Source: Cladobotryum mycophilum
Lineage: Eukaryota > Ascomycota > Sordariomycetes > Hypocreales > Hypocreaceae
Direction of reading: 5' to 3'
Assembly: GCA_036429605.1 (NCBI GenBank)
Contig: CM071589.1
Location: forward strand, 2,046,001 to 2,110,000
DNA: 64,000 bases
Below, one piece after another: positions 10,763 to 21,041 of the stretch. Made by a program: the position numbers and the translations under genes. Below the pieces are notes generated by a model that worked only from the letters and a program-made list of their open reading frames with translations, searched no databases and was not told the DNA's origin. Position 1 is the stretch's first letter; each line of letters begins with the position of its first letter.

Positions 10763-12035
10763 ATGGCCCCCTTGGCACAGGCTGTGACAGTGTCCCTCGA
10801 GGATCTCAAAAATGGTAAGAAAGCCTTGCAGTTGGAATAAACTTGAATAGATACCCTGCAGGCCAATTATCCACTTCTTTACATTTCAGCTGATATCGCA
10901 TCATCATAGGAAATGTCTCCTTCGAGGCCCTGCAGCAGGCTTTTGGCCCAGACTCCCTGGGCATCCTCATAGTCAAGGATGTCCCCCAGGAGTTCGCCCA
11001 GCTGCGCCATCTTGCCTTGTCGTATGGGTCCTACCTGGGCAACCTACCAGGAGAAGAACTCGGTATGGCCATCCATGCTGTCGCCTCGTATTCCAGATCC
11101 TGCCAGGCACTGACTTTTTCTTCTTCTCTTCTTTTTCTTGCTGCATAGCCAAGCTGGAAAACCCCAAGGCCAAGTATCTCACTGGCTGGTCGCTCGGTAA
11201 AGAAACTCTCAAGAATGGTCAGGCAGACACTTTCAAGGGATCATACTACGCCAACTGCGCCTTCTACGTCGATCCTAACCTAGACTGCGCTGAGCCGACC
11301 CCTGAATTCTCTCCCGAAACCTTCCCCGAGTATCTCTCCCCCAATGTCTGGCCGACAGAGAACGTCCTCCCGGGAATGAAGCCTGCCGTCACGGGGCTGT
11401 GCCACCTTATCATTGATGTCGCGGTGCTCGTGGCTCGCGCGTGTGACCGCTTCGCTGAGAGGGAGATTCAGGGGTATCCCAAGGGCTACCTTGAGCATGT
11501 CGTCAGTACTTCCAATACTACCAAGGCGAGGCTACTGCACTACTTCCCCCAGCCTGCTGGACTGGAAGAGGGCGACGAGGATGATTGGTGTGCGACGCAT
11601 CTTGACCACGGCTGCCTGACCGGCCTCACTTCAGCCATGTTCATCGATGAGAAGAAAACCAGCCCCGCGGTTCCAGAAGTGAAGAACCTCAACGGAGCTT
11701 CCCTCCCTCCCCTGGACGAGCTGCCCTCATCGCCCGACGCTGCCGCCGGCTTGTACATCAAGTCCCGCACGGGTGAAACCGTACAGGTCAAGATCCCTCG
11801 GGACTGCATCGCCTTCCAGACCGGTGAGACCCTGGAGCGCATCACCGCTGGGCGATTCAAGGCCGTGCCGCACTTTGTGAGGGGCGTCAGGGCCAGCGTC
11901 AGTGACGGCCGGGTGGCGCGAAACACCTTGGCCGTGTTTACGCAGCCGAACTTGGGGGAGGAGGTGGACGCCGAGCAGCACCTGACGTTTGGCGAATTTG
12001 CCAGAGGAGTCGTGGCGAAGAATACTGTTTCATAG
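10763..12035 (+). CDS. 2-oxoglutarate/Fe(II)-dependent dioxygenase-like protein (isopenicillin N synthase fold)
   Basis: Exons are 10763-10814, 10910-11062 and 11149-12035 (introns GTAAGA...CATAG and GTATGG...CATAG), giving 363 aa. The central segment WCATHLDHGCLTGLTSAMF carries the HxD pair of the iron-binding facial triad. A downstream PHFVRG is the candidate distal His, and RNTLAVF resembles the 2-oxoglutarate-binding C-terminal strand. The N-terminal half (LGILIVKDVP...LRHLALSYGSYLGNLP) matches the DIOX_N-like helix region of IPNS-type enzymes. The substrate cannot be told from sequence. No signal peptide is seen, so it is probably cytosolic. It is followed 2.5 kb downstream on the same strand by a P450, so a small oxidative pathway is possible. 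It contains intact G5 and C5 runs with no frame break. Confidence 0.82.
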
Positions 12036-12988
12036 ATGTATAATGGATTTCCTACGGACAATTGACATGCTATGAATCTTTTCTCTCGATTACCAATTCT
12101 AGTGGGGATGTAGCCCATTATATCTCACGATATTGCCTTGGTGGGGGGTGATTGGTTCTGTAACGAGTTCACTTGGCTTCAACTATCGAGTAGCAAACAC
12201 CCTAGTATGCCTTGATATTGTAGAGGCGATGATGCCTCATTAGATGAGCGACCTGACAACATCTACGCTCGACAGGAGTAACTGGCTGTAAAGGGAGACA
12301 TGTATCGGGCCGCGACAGCTTCAAAGGATAGTGAGTCCTTTTTAAGATGACCTACAGGATTTCCCTTCCCACGTGGCAACATCTACGATCTTGTTGGCTT
12401 GGTGGTATGGTTTAAAGAAGCTGGTCAAGGCTTTGGGTAAAGCTGCCTCGACCATTGGGTGCACATGGCATGGAGCATGGCTTGGAGCACTGTGCAGGAG
12501 AGATGGATTTGCAAGTCGATCCTGCAGATTGATTGATGCATAACGGGAGATGGCGAATTCGGTTAGATCATGTATGAAACAACGTGGATTTTTTAGGATC
12601 TTCAATTGCCGTCTTTAGGATGACGACGCATGTCTAAAGGTTTGTTTGCCACCATGTAGGAGAGGTATTATACGCTTCCAAGACTCACTCTCTCACTACC
12701 AGTCTTTTATATCTCTCTACTCCAAACGCACCTTTCTTCTCCCGATACAATAGCGAAACACAGGAATTCGCCTCTTCGGTAGGCCATGTGGTAGAAGAAC
12801 CAATCTCACCTTGACATCCGTTTCATCCTGTGCCACCTGCGCAGGGGTGGGCCGACGTGCCTCCAGGATCCGCAGGCACACACACACAGACACAAATCTT
12901 ACCCAGAATCCGCATGGAATTCCACAGAGAATCATTGCCCCTGCAGGGGGTCATCTATTTGTTCCTCTTCCTTTAACTTCTATACCTT

Positions 12989-13009
12989 GTGTGTGTGTGT
13001 GTGTGTGTG
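12989..13009. repeat. (TG)n microsatellite
   Basis: An uninterrupted TG dinucleotide run in the dioxygenase-P450 spacer. Confidence 0.85.
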
Positions 13010-13835
13010 CAAGTAACATGCGTTTACGTCCTAATTATATACCATTGCGGCATGCCGTGTTTTGCCTGTACATTCAGGGCACATTTTTCTCTCTCGACAA
13101 AACTGGATACCAAGATGGGCACACCGAGGAACGGACGCACGCTTGGCATGGATTGCATCCTACAGCCTGTGACGTGATTTGTTCAGGTTAGGCTGAACGT
13201 TGATGGGGAGGGAGAAAGAAAAAAATAATAAGACGGGATTCAAGGCCATAAAACAATATCATGTGTAAGAGTATGGAGTCATTGTTTGGGGCACATGACC
13301 GGCGAGAGAGAGCCTGGCGGAGCAAAGCTGAAGAATCCAGGCAGAGGGGAATCCATATTTGCCGCTGGTCCGCGGAGCCTGGTTTTCTCTTTTTCAGTCA
13401 CCCATTTTTTAAAAAGAACATGTATTACTCACATTATTAGTTACCTAGTAGTATCCATGTATGACGACGTCCAGTACGGGAAAGCCCGTATTCAATTCTG
13501 CCTCCCCTCCCATCACACCGAACGAATGAGTGTCACCCTACCAAAGGCCAATGGTGGATTTGGAATGCAAGGTTGTGTGTTGCCTGTTTGGGATAATTTT
13601 AGCGAATCCATACACACATGATGTGATGTGACTGACACATGCATGATTTTGGTTTCGGTGACAATCATTTTTAGACATGGCTTGTAGTGAAAAAAAAACA
13701 CTATTACTCTGAAAAGATAAACTTTTTTCTCATTACATCTTCATCAATGAGTTGTTGGTCAAATTTTGCGTTGGCAGGGATCAAGGGGGATGGATATTTA
13801 TTTGGCAGATGACAAGACCCCCACGCGACATCAGG

Positions 13836-13859
13836 ACACACACACACACACACACACAC
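13836..13859. repeat. (AC)n microsatellite
   Basis: An uninterrupted AC dinucleotide run in the same spacer, in opposite orientation to the TG run at 12989. Confidence 0.85.
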
Positions 13860-14539
13860 TTTCAATAGGATTTCCGAACCACCAACGGCATATAACAATA
13901 GGCGCGGATGGGGGCTAAAAAGGATTACCGTTTGCATTCATGGATCCATCTTGCCCTCTACTCATTCCATCAGCTAGCTAATCACAGCCTTACACTTACA
14001 TCGGAATACCCCGAGCATGCCTTGCAAGCCTTATCGTTTTGTCAGATGGGTCCCCTCCCCGAGGGCAGACTCTTCCTTGGGATGCCACCCTCCCCTTCCC
14101 CTTCCAAAGGATCCATTGTTCGCCAGCCTCGGCCATTGCTCAATTTTAAACGCACCTTAGGCGAGGAAGATGGGAATCCTTCTAGGAGGCTAAGCGCGAG
14201 GTTTACGCCTTGACGGAGCCGGGTGACGCACAAACAGGAGAGAGAGGGAGAGAAAAGATGCCTTGTTGGGTCATGGCCGGGTACCTTGCTGGATAGGGGA
14301 TGATGTATCATGAGAATGTCACTACTACACCAGGTCTGGGCTATGTGCAATCCACTTGGGCCAGAGCATCAGTGGGACAGCCCTATGGATCAATCAATGT
14401 AGAGTAAAGGCATTCTTTACCGAAGAAAAGAAAATGTATATAACAAGTCATGAGCACGTCCTTTGAATGGATTCTGAAGCCTCTCTGTGTAGATATCATC
14501 AAGCATCTCTAGTATAAAACTCACACCACATATTCCGAA

Positions 14540-16196
14540 ATGCAGTCTGGAGTTGTTGTTCCCACCTCCGTCTCCCAGGTTTCTGGGGGATATACCCACC
14601 AAACAAGCTTCGACTCTTCACCCAACATCTATTCCTATCTCAAGCTCCTCCTCCTTCTCGCCATCGTGGGATCCGTTATCCGAGCCTACGAGTCCCGCGA
14701 GTCGTCCCGATTATACGGCGGTCGTGTGAAGAGGCAACAGGAACAGAATGACCTCTCCCTCTCCGAGACCCTCATCGAAGGGTTCATGACGTTCGCAACC
14801 AGGATCTGCATGAAGGTGTCCGGTTTCGTGGTGGCAAACACCCGCTCGGTTCTCTGCATCAACATGTTCTCCCGACGGATCATCATCGCGGACCCTTCCA
14901 TGGAGCGTGCCCTCGACAGACATGTCGACGATACCAGCTTGGCGGACAACTTGGTCATCGTTGGCCGTCGGATGTTCAACCTGAGCCAGGGGACCGTCGA
15001 CATACTCTCCGACTACAATTCCAGACCGAACCACAGGCGAGACTTTTCCGGCTTCGAGAACTCGCGGGTCCTGTTGGACGCAGCCTCGAAGTGCGCGCAG
15101 CATCGCTTGGACAGCCAGCCGGATGTTCAGGAGGCGCAGCTGGGGATTTGGCTGTTCAAGTTGACGAGTGCGGCCATGACTACCGCTCTCTGGGGCCCGA
15201 GAAACCCCTGGGTTTTGTGTGAGGATTTCACCAATCGATTCATGTAAGTGGAACCCCCTGAGTCTATCATCCGAAGTGTACATCATCCAACAAGAACCAT
15301 TTACTGACTTTTTCTTTTCCTTTCAAGATCCTTTACTTACGGCCTACCCACTCTCCTTCGGCCCTTCCCGCACATCACCGCGCCCCGTGCTGTTGAAGCT
15401 AGACGCGATGTCCTCGCCTATCTTCGATCGTTCCACTTCCTAGACAGGGAGAACCGAGTCCAGCAGCTGGCCCACCGCCTCAACATCGTGGCCATGGCGG
15501 ACCCCTCGTGGGAGTCGAACCCGGACTACTTCCACGTGGAGCTCCTGACGGCGCAGGGCCTGATCGTTACCCCGAGCGCCATGGTGACCTGGCTTGTGCG
15601 CCATCTGCTGGCCAGCAGGGACGTGCTGCAACGGGCGGCCGCCGAAGTTCGTGGTGGCATCGACGCAGCGGATCTGCGGGACGGGAAGCTGGACGCGGAC
15701 CACGTTCGGAAGACGTGCCCTACGCTCGTGGCGTCCCTGCACGAGACGCTGCGCCTCCACATGACGGCCATCCCTCGAGTCGCCAAGAAGGACTTTGATC
15801 TCCCCACGCCGGACTCGCAGGTCCTGCAGGTCCGCAAGGGAGACATGATCAACCTCCCCATGTCATCCTTCAACAAGAACCCCGCCACCTGGGGCCCGGA
15901 CTTTGCGTCCTTCAACCCGGACCGCTTCATCGCCAAGGACGGCAGCGTGTCCGCCTCCGTGGTCCGTAAGCTCCGCACCTTTGGCGTCGCGAGCAACATG
16001 TGCCCCGGCCGCAAGTTCGGGTTCGACGCCGTCCTGTTCGTCGTCGCCACGTTGCTGCGCAACTTTGACCTTGAGCCCGTCGACGGGGAGGGGAGGAGGC
16101 CGGGGGTTCCCTGTGCCGCTGGCTTCGGAGGAGCCTGGCATTGGGTTTGAGAGGGCGGGTGATGATGTGATGGTGAGGATTAAGCGCGTGGTGTAG
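14540..16196 (+). CDS. Cytochrome P450 (microsomal, fungal; CYP7/8-like appearance), frameshifted near the 3' end
   Basis: Exons are 14540-15243 and 15328-16196 (84-bp intron GTAAGT...TCAAG). A hydrophobic segment near residues 32-50 (YLKLLLLLAIVGSVI) is the expected ER anchor. The K-helix ExxR is HETLRL, the PERF-like motif is FNPDRF, and the heme loop is FGVASNMCPG with Cys near residue 460. The heme loop lacks the usual Gly and Arg at positions 4 and 6, and the I-helix region (QGLIVTPSAMVTWLV) lacks the acid-Thr pair. Both occur in CYP7/CYP8-like lineages, but substrate and reaction are unknown. As sequenced, the frame stops at 16150. Removing one G in the run 16102-16106 continues into PLASEEPGIGFERAGDDVMV and stops at 16196 (523 aa), which looks like a normal P450 C-terminus. 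Confidence 0.88.
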
Positions 16197-18361
16197 TATG
16201 GTATAATTGGCTTGGGATGTAATTTTTCTTTCTTTCTTTTTTCTTCTTTTTTCTCCTTCTTTTTTTTTGGGGGGGGGGGGGGGAGGACGAGTTATGATTT
16301 CTTGGGATGGTTTATGGGTAGTTTGACATATACATGCTTTTTATAGCGAGGAGTTAAGGAGGATATGGAACCCTGTATTATTGGTCTAGATCTTTGGAAG
16401 GCACTTGGTGTTTCACTACATTCTCATTTATAATAGAGCATAGTTATAGGATACGAGATCCCTTTTGTTCATCAAGGCCTTTTCGTGTTGTGATCTTTTT
16501 GTGACAGGTAAGACGAGTTGGCGAGAGGCTGCTGTATATGAATGTCTCGAAACTATGACGAAAATTAGACGAGTCTGACCGATTTCTATAGTTGATCAGT
16601 TCTTACGTGGTAACTATCCGTTGTGCAAGGTTGAGTCTATATCTTGGGTGCGTTGAGAGGTGAAAGATTACTCATTTTTGGGGCCTCCCTTTAGACTGCC
16701 GTGGATGGCTCTCCTATAGATACCGAGGATGGAAGAAAGGAGGAACCTGTAGTCAATAGTGAAACCACAGAGCCCTACTCGCATCTTCCTTGGAGCGTTG
16801 GGACAAAAACAGATAGTTTTAGTCATTGTGTGGCAACACATAGGCATTAATAGGGAGAGTATGGCTGGCCGAGAAAGACGTGGACTCGGGCTAGTTCAGA
16901 CACATGTGGAGTGAAATTGAGTAACGGCGAGCATATAATTTAGTATGTGAACAATAGAATGAGTAACGCGAAAGATGTAATGCTGTAAATGCATATTCCG
17001 ACAACCGCCATCATCACTCGAAATCATTCCCCTACCCGTTCATCTCCACCCACAGCAGCACCATAGGAATCGACAAGGGTCCAGAGAGAAGAGAGACTGT
17101 CTTTCTGCCTTGTGACTCTGATGTAACGTCATTTGGAATAAAACTGTTCGCAAAAGACTTTATGGCAAATGGCATCAGTCTTTAGTAGGGTTACCCATAG
17201 CAAGGAGCCTATTTGAGGAACGTTCTGCTACTCCAAAATTAGGGAGGGCGTAGCCTCTGCAGACATTATTTCCAAAGACCTTCACTGAGTCTCGAAAATT
17301 TGCAGAAAAGAGGTCCTTGTTGTTCTTCAATTTCACTTTAGAGGAGCAGCCGGGCTGGTTGAGGCTGATGGTGAGTTCTAGGTTCATGCTGGTAGTGTTT
17401 CTGGATGACTTGAGTGGCGCACCATCAGTTAAGAGAGGACCGAACTCGACACCATCTTGCTCAGTCATTATACTATCTACTGCACTTGGGCAGCATCTGA
17501 AGCATTGGAGGTTTTACGTCCCAGATAGATAGTTTGCATACACAGCATGTTTCTCTAGACCTCCTTGTTCCATTTTTCATGCGTAGGCGATGCTCTAAAC
17601 TTTCTTGATGCCCCTCAAGTCATGTTATTCATGATTCAACCGAGAATAATCACTAGTTATATAGACTCTTACAAGACCAAGATTCTACAGTACATCATGC
17701 ATGTGCGGAATTAGTCTAGAAGCTGTCGTCTTGGTTTGGCATCACCTGAGAGGCCATACTTGGATAACTTGTGACTGAGATTGAAACCTTTTATACCCGA
17801 CACCAACCAGTCAGAAGTGAGGCCGGAACTATTCTGACAACATGGCAAAGCTATGAATTGCAAGATATCTTGACATGACAAGAAATCTATAAGATTGCCA
17901 TGGATAGGAGGAACTTCGTCTGGTGAATCTCTCCCTTCATTGTAGTAGGGTAGAAGTTGCATGTTGGATACATGACGTCGTATGTGCCTTTAAATTACAC
18001 AAACCGCGCCTAAAATGACACCATCCGCAAATTGTCAACTATTATCATTATAAAGTCCTGTTGCATACAAAAAAAACATGCCGTCGGCTTTGGCGGATAC
18101 CAAGTCCAACCCCGCCTCTTGCCCCGCGCGTGCAATGAAGCTTCAGAGATGCATCCCACCTTCCCTTGCTCTGCCCTGACATCATCTTCATCTGTATGGC
18201 GCCTTTGCATCATCATCATTACTCACTCTCACTCAACACCACTCTCTTCATCTACATTACATCTCCTTAAACTCCAGCCTCGTCTCCTTCAGCGAAATCT
18301 CAATCCCAGTTTCAACTTCAATTCCAATCACCGCCCATTTTCATCAACGCCCACCACCGCA
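16197..18361. other. Intergenic spacer
   Basis: A 2.2-kb spacer downstream of the P450. It includes a T-tract joined to a G15 run (16269-16283). Minus-strand ORFs at 17175-17468 and 17711-17962 were examined and show no recognisable domain. The last 350 bp are CT-rich leader for the next gene, and part of it is an in-frame open extension of that gene. Confidence 0.5.
16269..16283. repeat. G15 homopolymer
   Basis: Fifteen consecutive G residues directly after a T-tract, shortly 3' of the P450 stop. The length call is likely to be unreliable. Confidence 0.9.
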
Positions 18362-19015
18362 ATGGCTGTCCCTCCCAAGTTCGCCGGCCACAAGCTCCAG
18401 CTCGGTACTCCCAAGCCCTCCTCCAACTCGGTCCCCTCGGCGACGCACACCCTCGAGCTCTACCTCGACTACGCGTGCCCCTTCTCCGCCCGCATCTTCA
18501 ACCGCCTCAGCACCGACGTCTTCCCCGCCATCCGCGAGAACCCCGAATGGGCCTCCAACCTGACCTTCGTCTTCCGCCAGCAGGTCCAGCCCTGGCACCC
18601 TTCCTCCACCCTGCTGCACGAGACCGGCCTCGCCGTGCTGCAGCTCGCTCCGGAAAAGTTCTGGGCCTTTAGCGGCGAGCTCTTCGCCGTGCAAAAGGAC
18701 TTCTTCGACGTCAGCGTCGTCAACGAGACGCGCAACAAGACGTACCGCCGCCTCGCCAAGGTCGCCGCCAAGGTCGGCCTCGACGAGGAGCAGGTCTACA
18801 AGCTCCTCGAGATCCCCGAGACGGCCGCCGACGACGGGTCCCTCAACGTGGGCAACGGCGTGACCACGGACCTCAAGTTCGTCACCAAGCAGAACAGGTT
18901 GATTGGCGTGCACGTCACCCCCACCGTCGTCTTTGACGGCGTCGTGCAGAATGATATCAGCTCTGGATGGAGTCTCGAGCAGTGGAAGGAGTGGTTGACC
19001 AAGAACGTTGTCTGA
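18362..19015 (+). CDS. DsbA-type thioredoxin-fold protein
   Basis: The ATG at 18362 opens MAVPPKFAGHKL and gives 217 aa without introns. The segment LELYLDYACPFSARIFNRL holds a CPFS motif at the position of the thioredoxin-fold active site (CxxS rather than CxxC), and VHVTPTVVFDG supplies the cis-proline loop (T-P). The central helical insertion (residues about 90-160) fits the DsbA/FrnE-like group. With a single active-site Cys, a glutathione-transferase-kappa-like or monothiol role is as likely as disulfide oxidation; this is inference. The frame stays open for 110 codons upstream (to 18032), including an in-frame ATG at 18146. That extension ends in an Arg-rich, RPFSSTP-containing segment that would suit a mitochondrial presequence, so a longer isoform is possible. 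Confidence 0.85.
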   Translation: MAVPPKFAGHKLQLGTPKPSSNSVPSATHTLELYLDYACPFSARIFNRLSTDVFPAIRENPEWASNLTFVFRQQVQPWHPSSTLLHETGLAVLQLAPEKFWAFSGELFAVQKDFFDVSVVNETRNKTYRRLAKVAAKVGLDEEQVYKLLEIPETAADDGSLNVGNGVTTDLKFVTKQNRLIGVHVTPTVVFDGVVQNDISSGWSLEQWKEWLTKNVV

Positions 19016-19334
19016 CTTGGTGGCAATGGAAGTTTATCAAGTAAAAATATGCAATCAAAAATTTAATTGGAGTTTACCTGCTAGGTTTTCTCAAAAAGAT
19101 ATAAAGTAATTTTTTGAGTGTAAAAGTCATGAAACCTGTGATTGTCAGTGGTGTATTATAGATACACTTGTAGTGTGTAAATGTGTTGTTTGTTGTGCAT
19201 TATACATTATCGCAGATACGTAAGCCAGCGCTCATCTCCATCGTCAATCGCGCCAAAGCTCAACTTTTCAACTTGCAATTGGCAACCTCCCACTCCCCCA
19301 ATTCATCCATGACTCAACCTTGAGCCTCTCAAAA
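19016..19334. other. Short intergenic spacer
   Basis: The 319 bp between two same-strand genes. A/T-rich 3' UTR-like sequence grades into a C-rich leader. Nothing else was seen. Confidence 0.5.
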
Positions 19335-20535
19335 ATGCCATTCTTCAGATTAGGGAGTCAAAGGGTCCTTGTATCCCTTCTCTCCAAGTCATCCAGACAA
19401 GCCAATTGCAATTGGCCCTGTTCCGTCAGAGCCCAATTCAAGCGCCAACTCAACCCCAATCTCAGAAACCCCCTCCAGCGAAGATGCTATGTTCAAGCTC
19501 CCAGCCCTGTTGCCCCGAGGAGCAATTCCGCCGCCCAGGAAGAGCTCAAGAAGCAGGCGAAATCGGCTGCAGGTGGTGGAGGCAGCGGGAAGAAGTATGG
19601 TATGAGAAAAATAGTTTTATGAGCCCCAGCCCAGCCCAGGTCCCAATCATCGCTAATAGAAAATGTGGTTTTTTTTGTCGTTCATCTAGAGATTGCTGAG
19701 ACACTGCTCATATACCACGCGGGCACGGGCAGGATAACGTTCCTCGCCATGCTCAAGGTGACGACTCTCTTCATGGGAGCCTTCTTCTCTTTTATTGTGG
19801 TGCCGGGATATATCAAATCTGATAAGTCCGAGTGGGAAACTGCTGGAGGTATGTCGCAAGCCGTCCCAGGAACCATGTCCTAGTTTCATCTATTGCTCCC
19901 CCTTGCTGCCGTGGCTGCTTACATGAGAATTCATGTAATCTGCACATCTCACATCTTCCTGCAGCGATGTATGAACACAAACGGGGCCTTTACTCATCCT
20001 CACTCACTTATGAAACACACACACGAGACAACTCATACTAACCCATTGATAAAACTCAAGTCGCCCTCTGCGGCATCATCCCCCTCCTCTTCGTCGCATA
20101 CACCACCTCCCCCTTCGTAACCCACGTCTACATCCATCTGCCGCCCGCCGCCCGCTCCTCCCGCCCCATCCTCGAGCGCTTCGTCCACGGCGCCCTGCCC
20201 CCTCGACGGAGCTCACCGTCACCACCATGAGCGCCATCGCCAAGCCCCGGTACAGCAGGATGCAGGCCGGCCAGCTCCGTCCCGCGCGGCAGCGCTTCGG
20301 CATCATCAACTACGCCCGCGTGGGGGACGCGGCGGCGGAGGAGAGCAGGAGGTGGTATAACCTGAGGGCGGCGACCAAGTTTTGCGTGCAGGATGTGAGG
20401 CCCGTGGAGAAAGGGAAGGGGAAGGGGAAGGGTATGGGGAAGGTGAATACGTCGAGGGCAGTGACGGAGACTTGGGTTTGGGATGCGATCAGGGAGAAGA
20501 TTGCGAAGAGGGCAGCTGCGGAGAAATCTGTCTAG
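19335..20535 (+). CDS. TMEM70/TMEM186/TMEM223-like mitochondrial inner-membrane protein, frameshifted
   Basis: Exons are 19335-19599, 19690-19848 and 20061-20535; the second intron is long (212 bp). The N-terminus is Arg/Ser-rich without acidic residues (MPFFRLGSQRVLVSLLSKSS..., RRCYVQAP), as in mitochondrial presequences. Two hydrophobic hairpin segments follow (FLAMLKVTTLFMGAFFSFIVV and VALCGIIPLLFVAYTTSPF), then a soluble tail (TTMSAIAKPRYSRM, RFGIINYARV, TWVWDAIREKI). The layout suits the TMEM70/186/223 family, which assists respiratory-complex assembly; exact subfamily is uncertain. The frame breaks at 20198-20202 (C5): uncorrected it stops at 20230. One added base joins HGALPPSTELTVTTMSA and yields 299 aa. 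A Lys-Gly repeat (imperfect GGGAAG, 20407-20445) lies near the end. Confidence 0.75.
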
Positions 20536-21017
20536 GGGGGCTAAGTGATATTGGGAGTATGGTTTACTGATTAGAGTCAGAATCACCCAGCTCTATGAGA
20601 GGACGCTACTTCAACTGTGACACATATCCTATCTTGGGCCGGTGTTCCAGATGGGCGATATGAAAGAGCCCAAGAGTCCACAAAGATGGGTCAAGGGAAA
20701 GAAATCTACCTGCTTGGTCATATCAATCTCCTCATCATGGGATACATTAGCTTCGACAACAATCTCCCCCAAAGTTACGATGCAGATTGCGGATAACTCG
20801 ATGCCGAGTGGATCACATCCTCATAGAACTTTTGCCAACTTTTCGATCCTGCATGAACATTAGGCCCCCTCGAGATAAGATGCCGCCTCTAGACCCGGTA
20901 GTCCTTTTTCAGGGGGCAACTATCTGGGGAGCGGGACCGGTGAGAATTTCAGCACACGATAGGTCATGTTCTACAGCGCATATTCACCTTTAGTACGGGG
21001 TTCGATAGAGACAGATA

Positions 21018-21041
21018 GGGAGAGGGAGAGGGAGAGGGAGA
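21018..21041. repeat. (GGGAGA)n microsatellite
   Basis: Four near-perfect purine-only hexamer copies in the convergent spacer. Confidence 0.8.

Larger units (their letters stand above)
12036..14539. other. Intergenic spacer with TG/CA microsatellites
   Basis: A 2.5-kb spacer between the dioxygenase and the P450. It contains (TG)n at 12989-13009 and (CA)n at 13836-13859. Short ORFs here have no recognisable similarity. The last 150 bp before 14540 should hold the P450 promoter. Confidence 0.5.

Noticed and set aside
11540..12118. 192-codon ORF antisense to the dioxygenase
   Set aside because: Overlaps the conserved catalytic exon of the plus-strand gene and lacks its own features.
17175..17962. 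Two minus-strand ORFs that might be exons of one gene
   Set aside because: No continuous spliced frame or family resemblance was found between 17175-17468 and 17711-17962.
18344..18913. 189-codon ORF antisense to the DsbA-like gene
   Set aside because: A shadow of the GC-rich third codon positions of the real gene; Glu/Val/Leu/Gly-biased composition is typical of such shadows.
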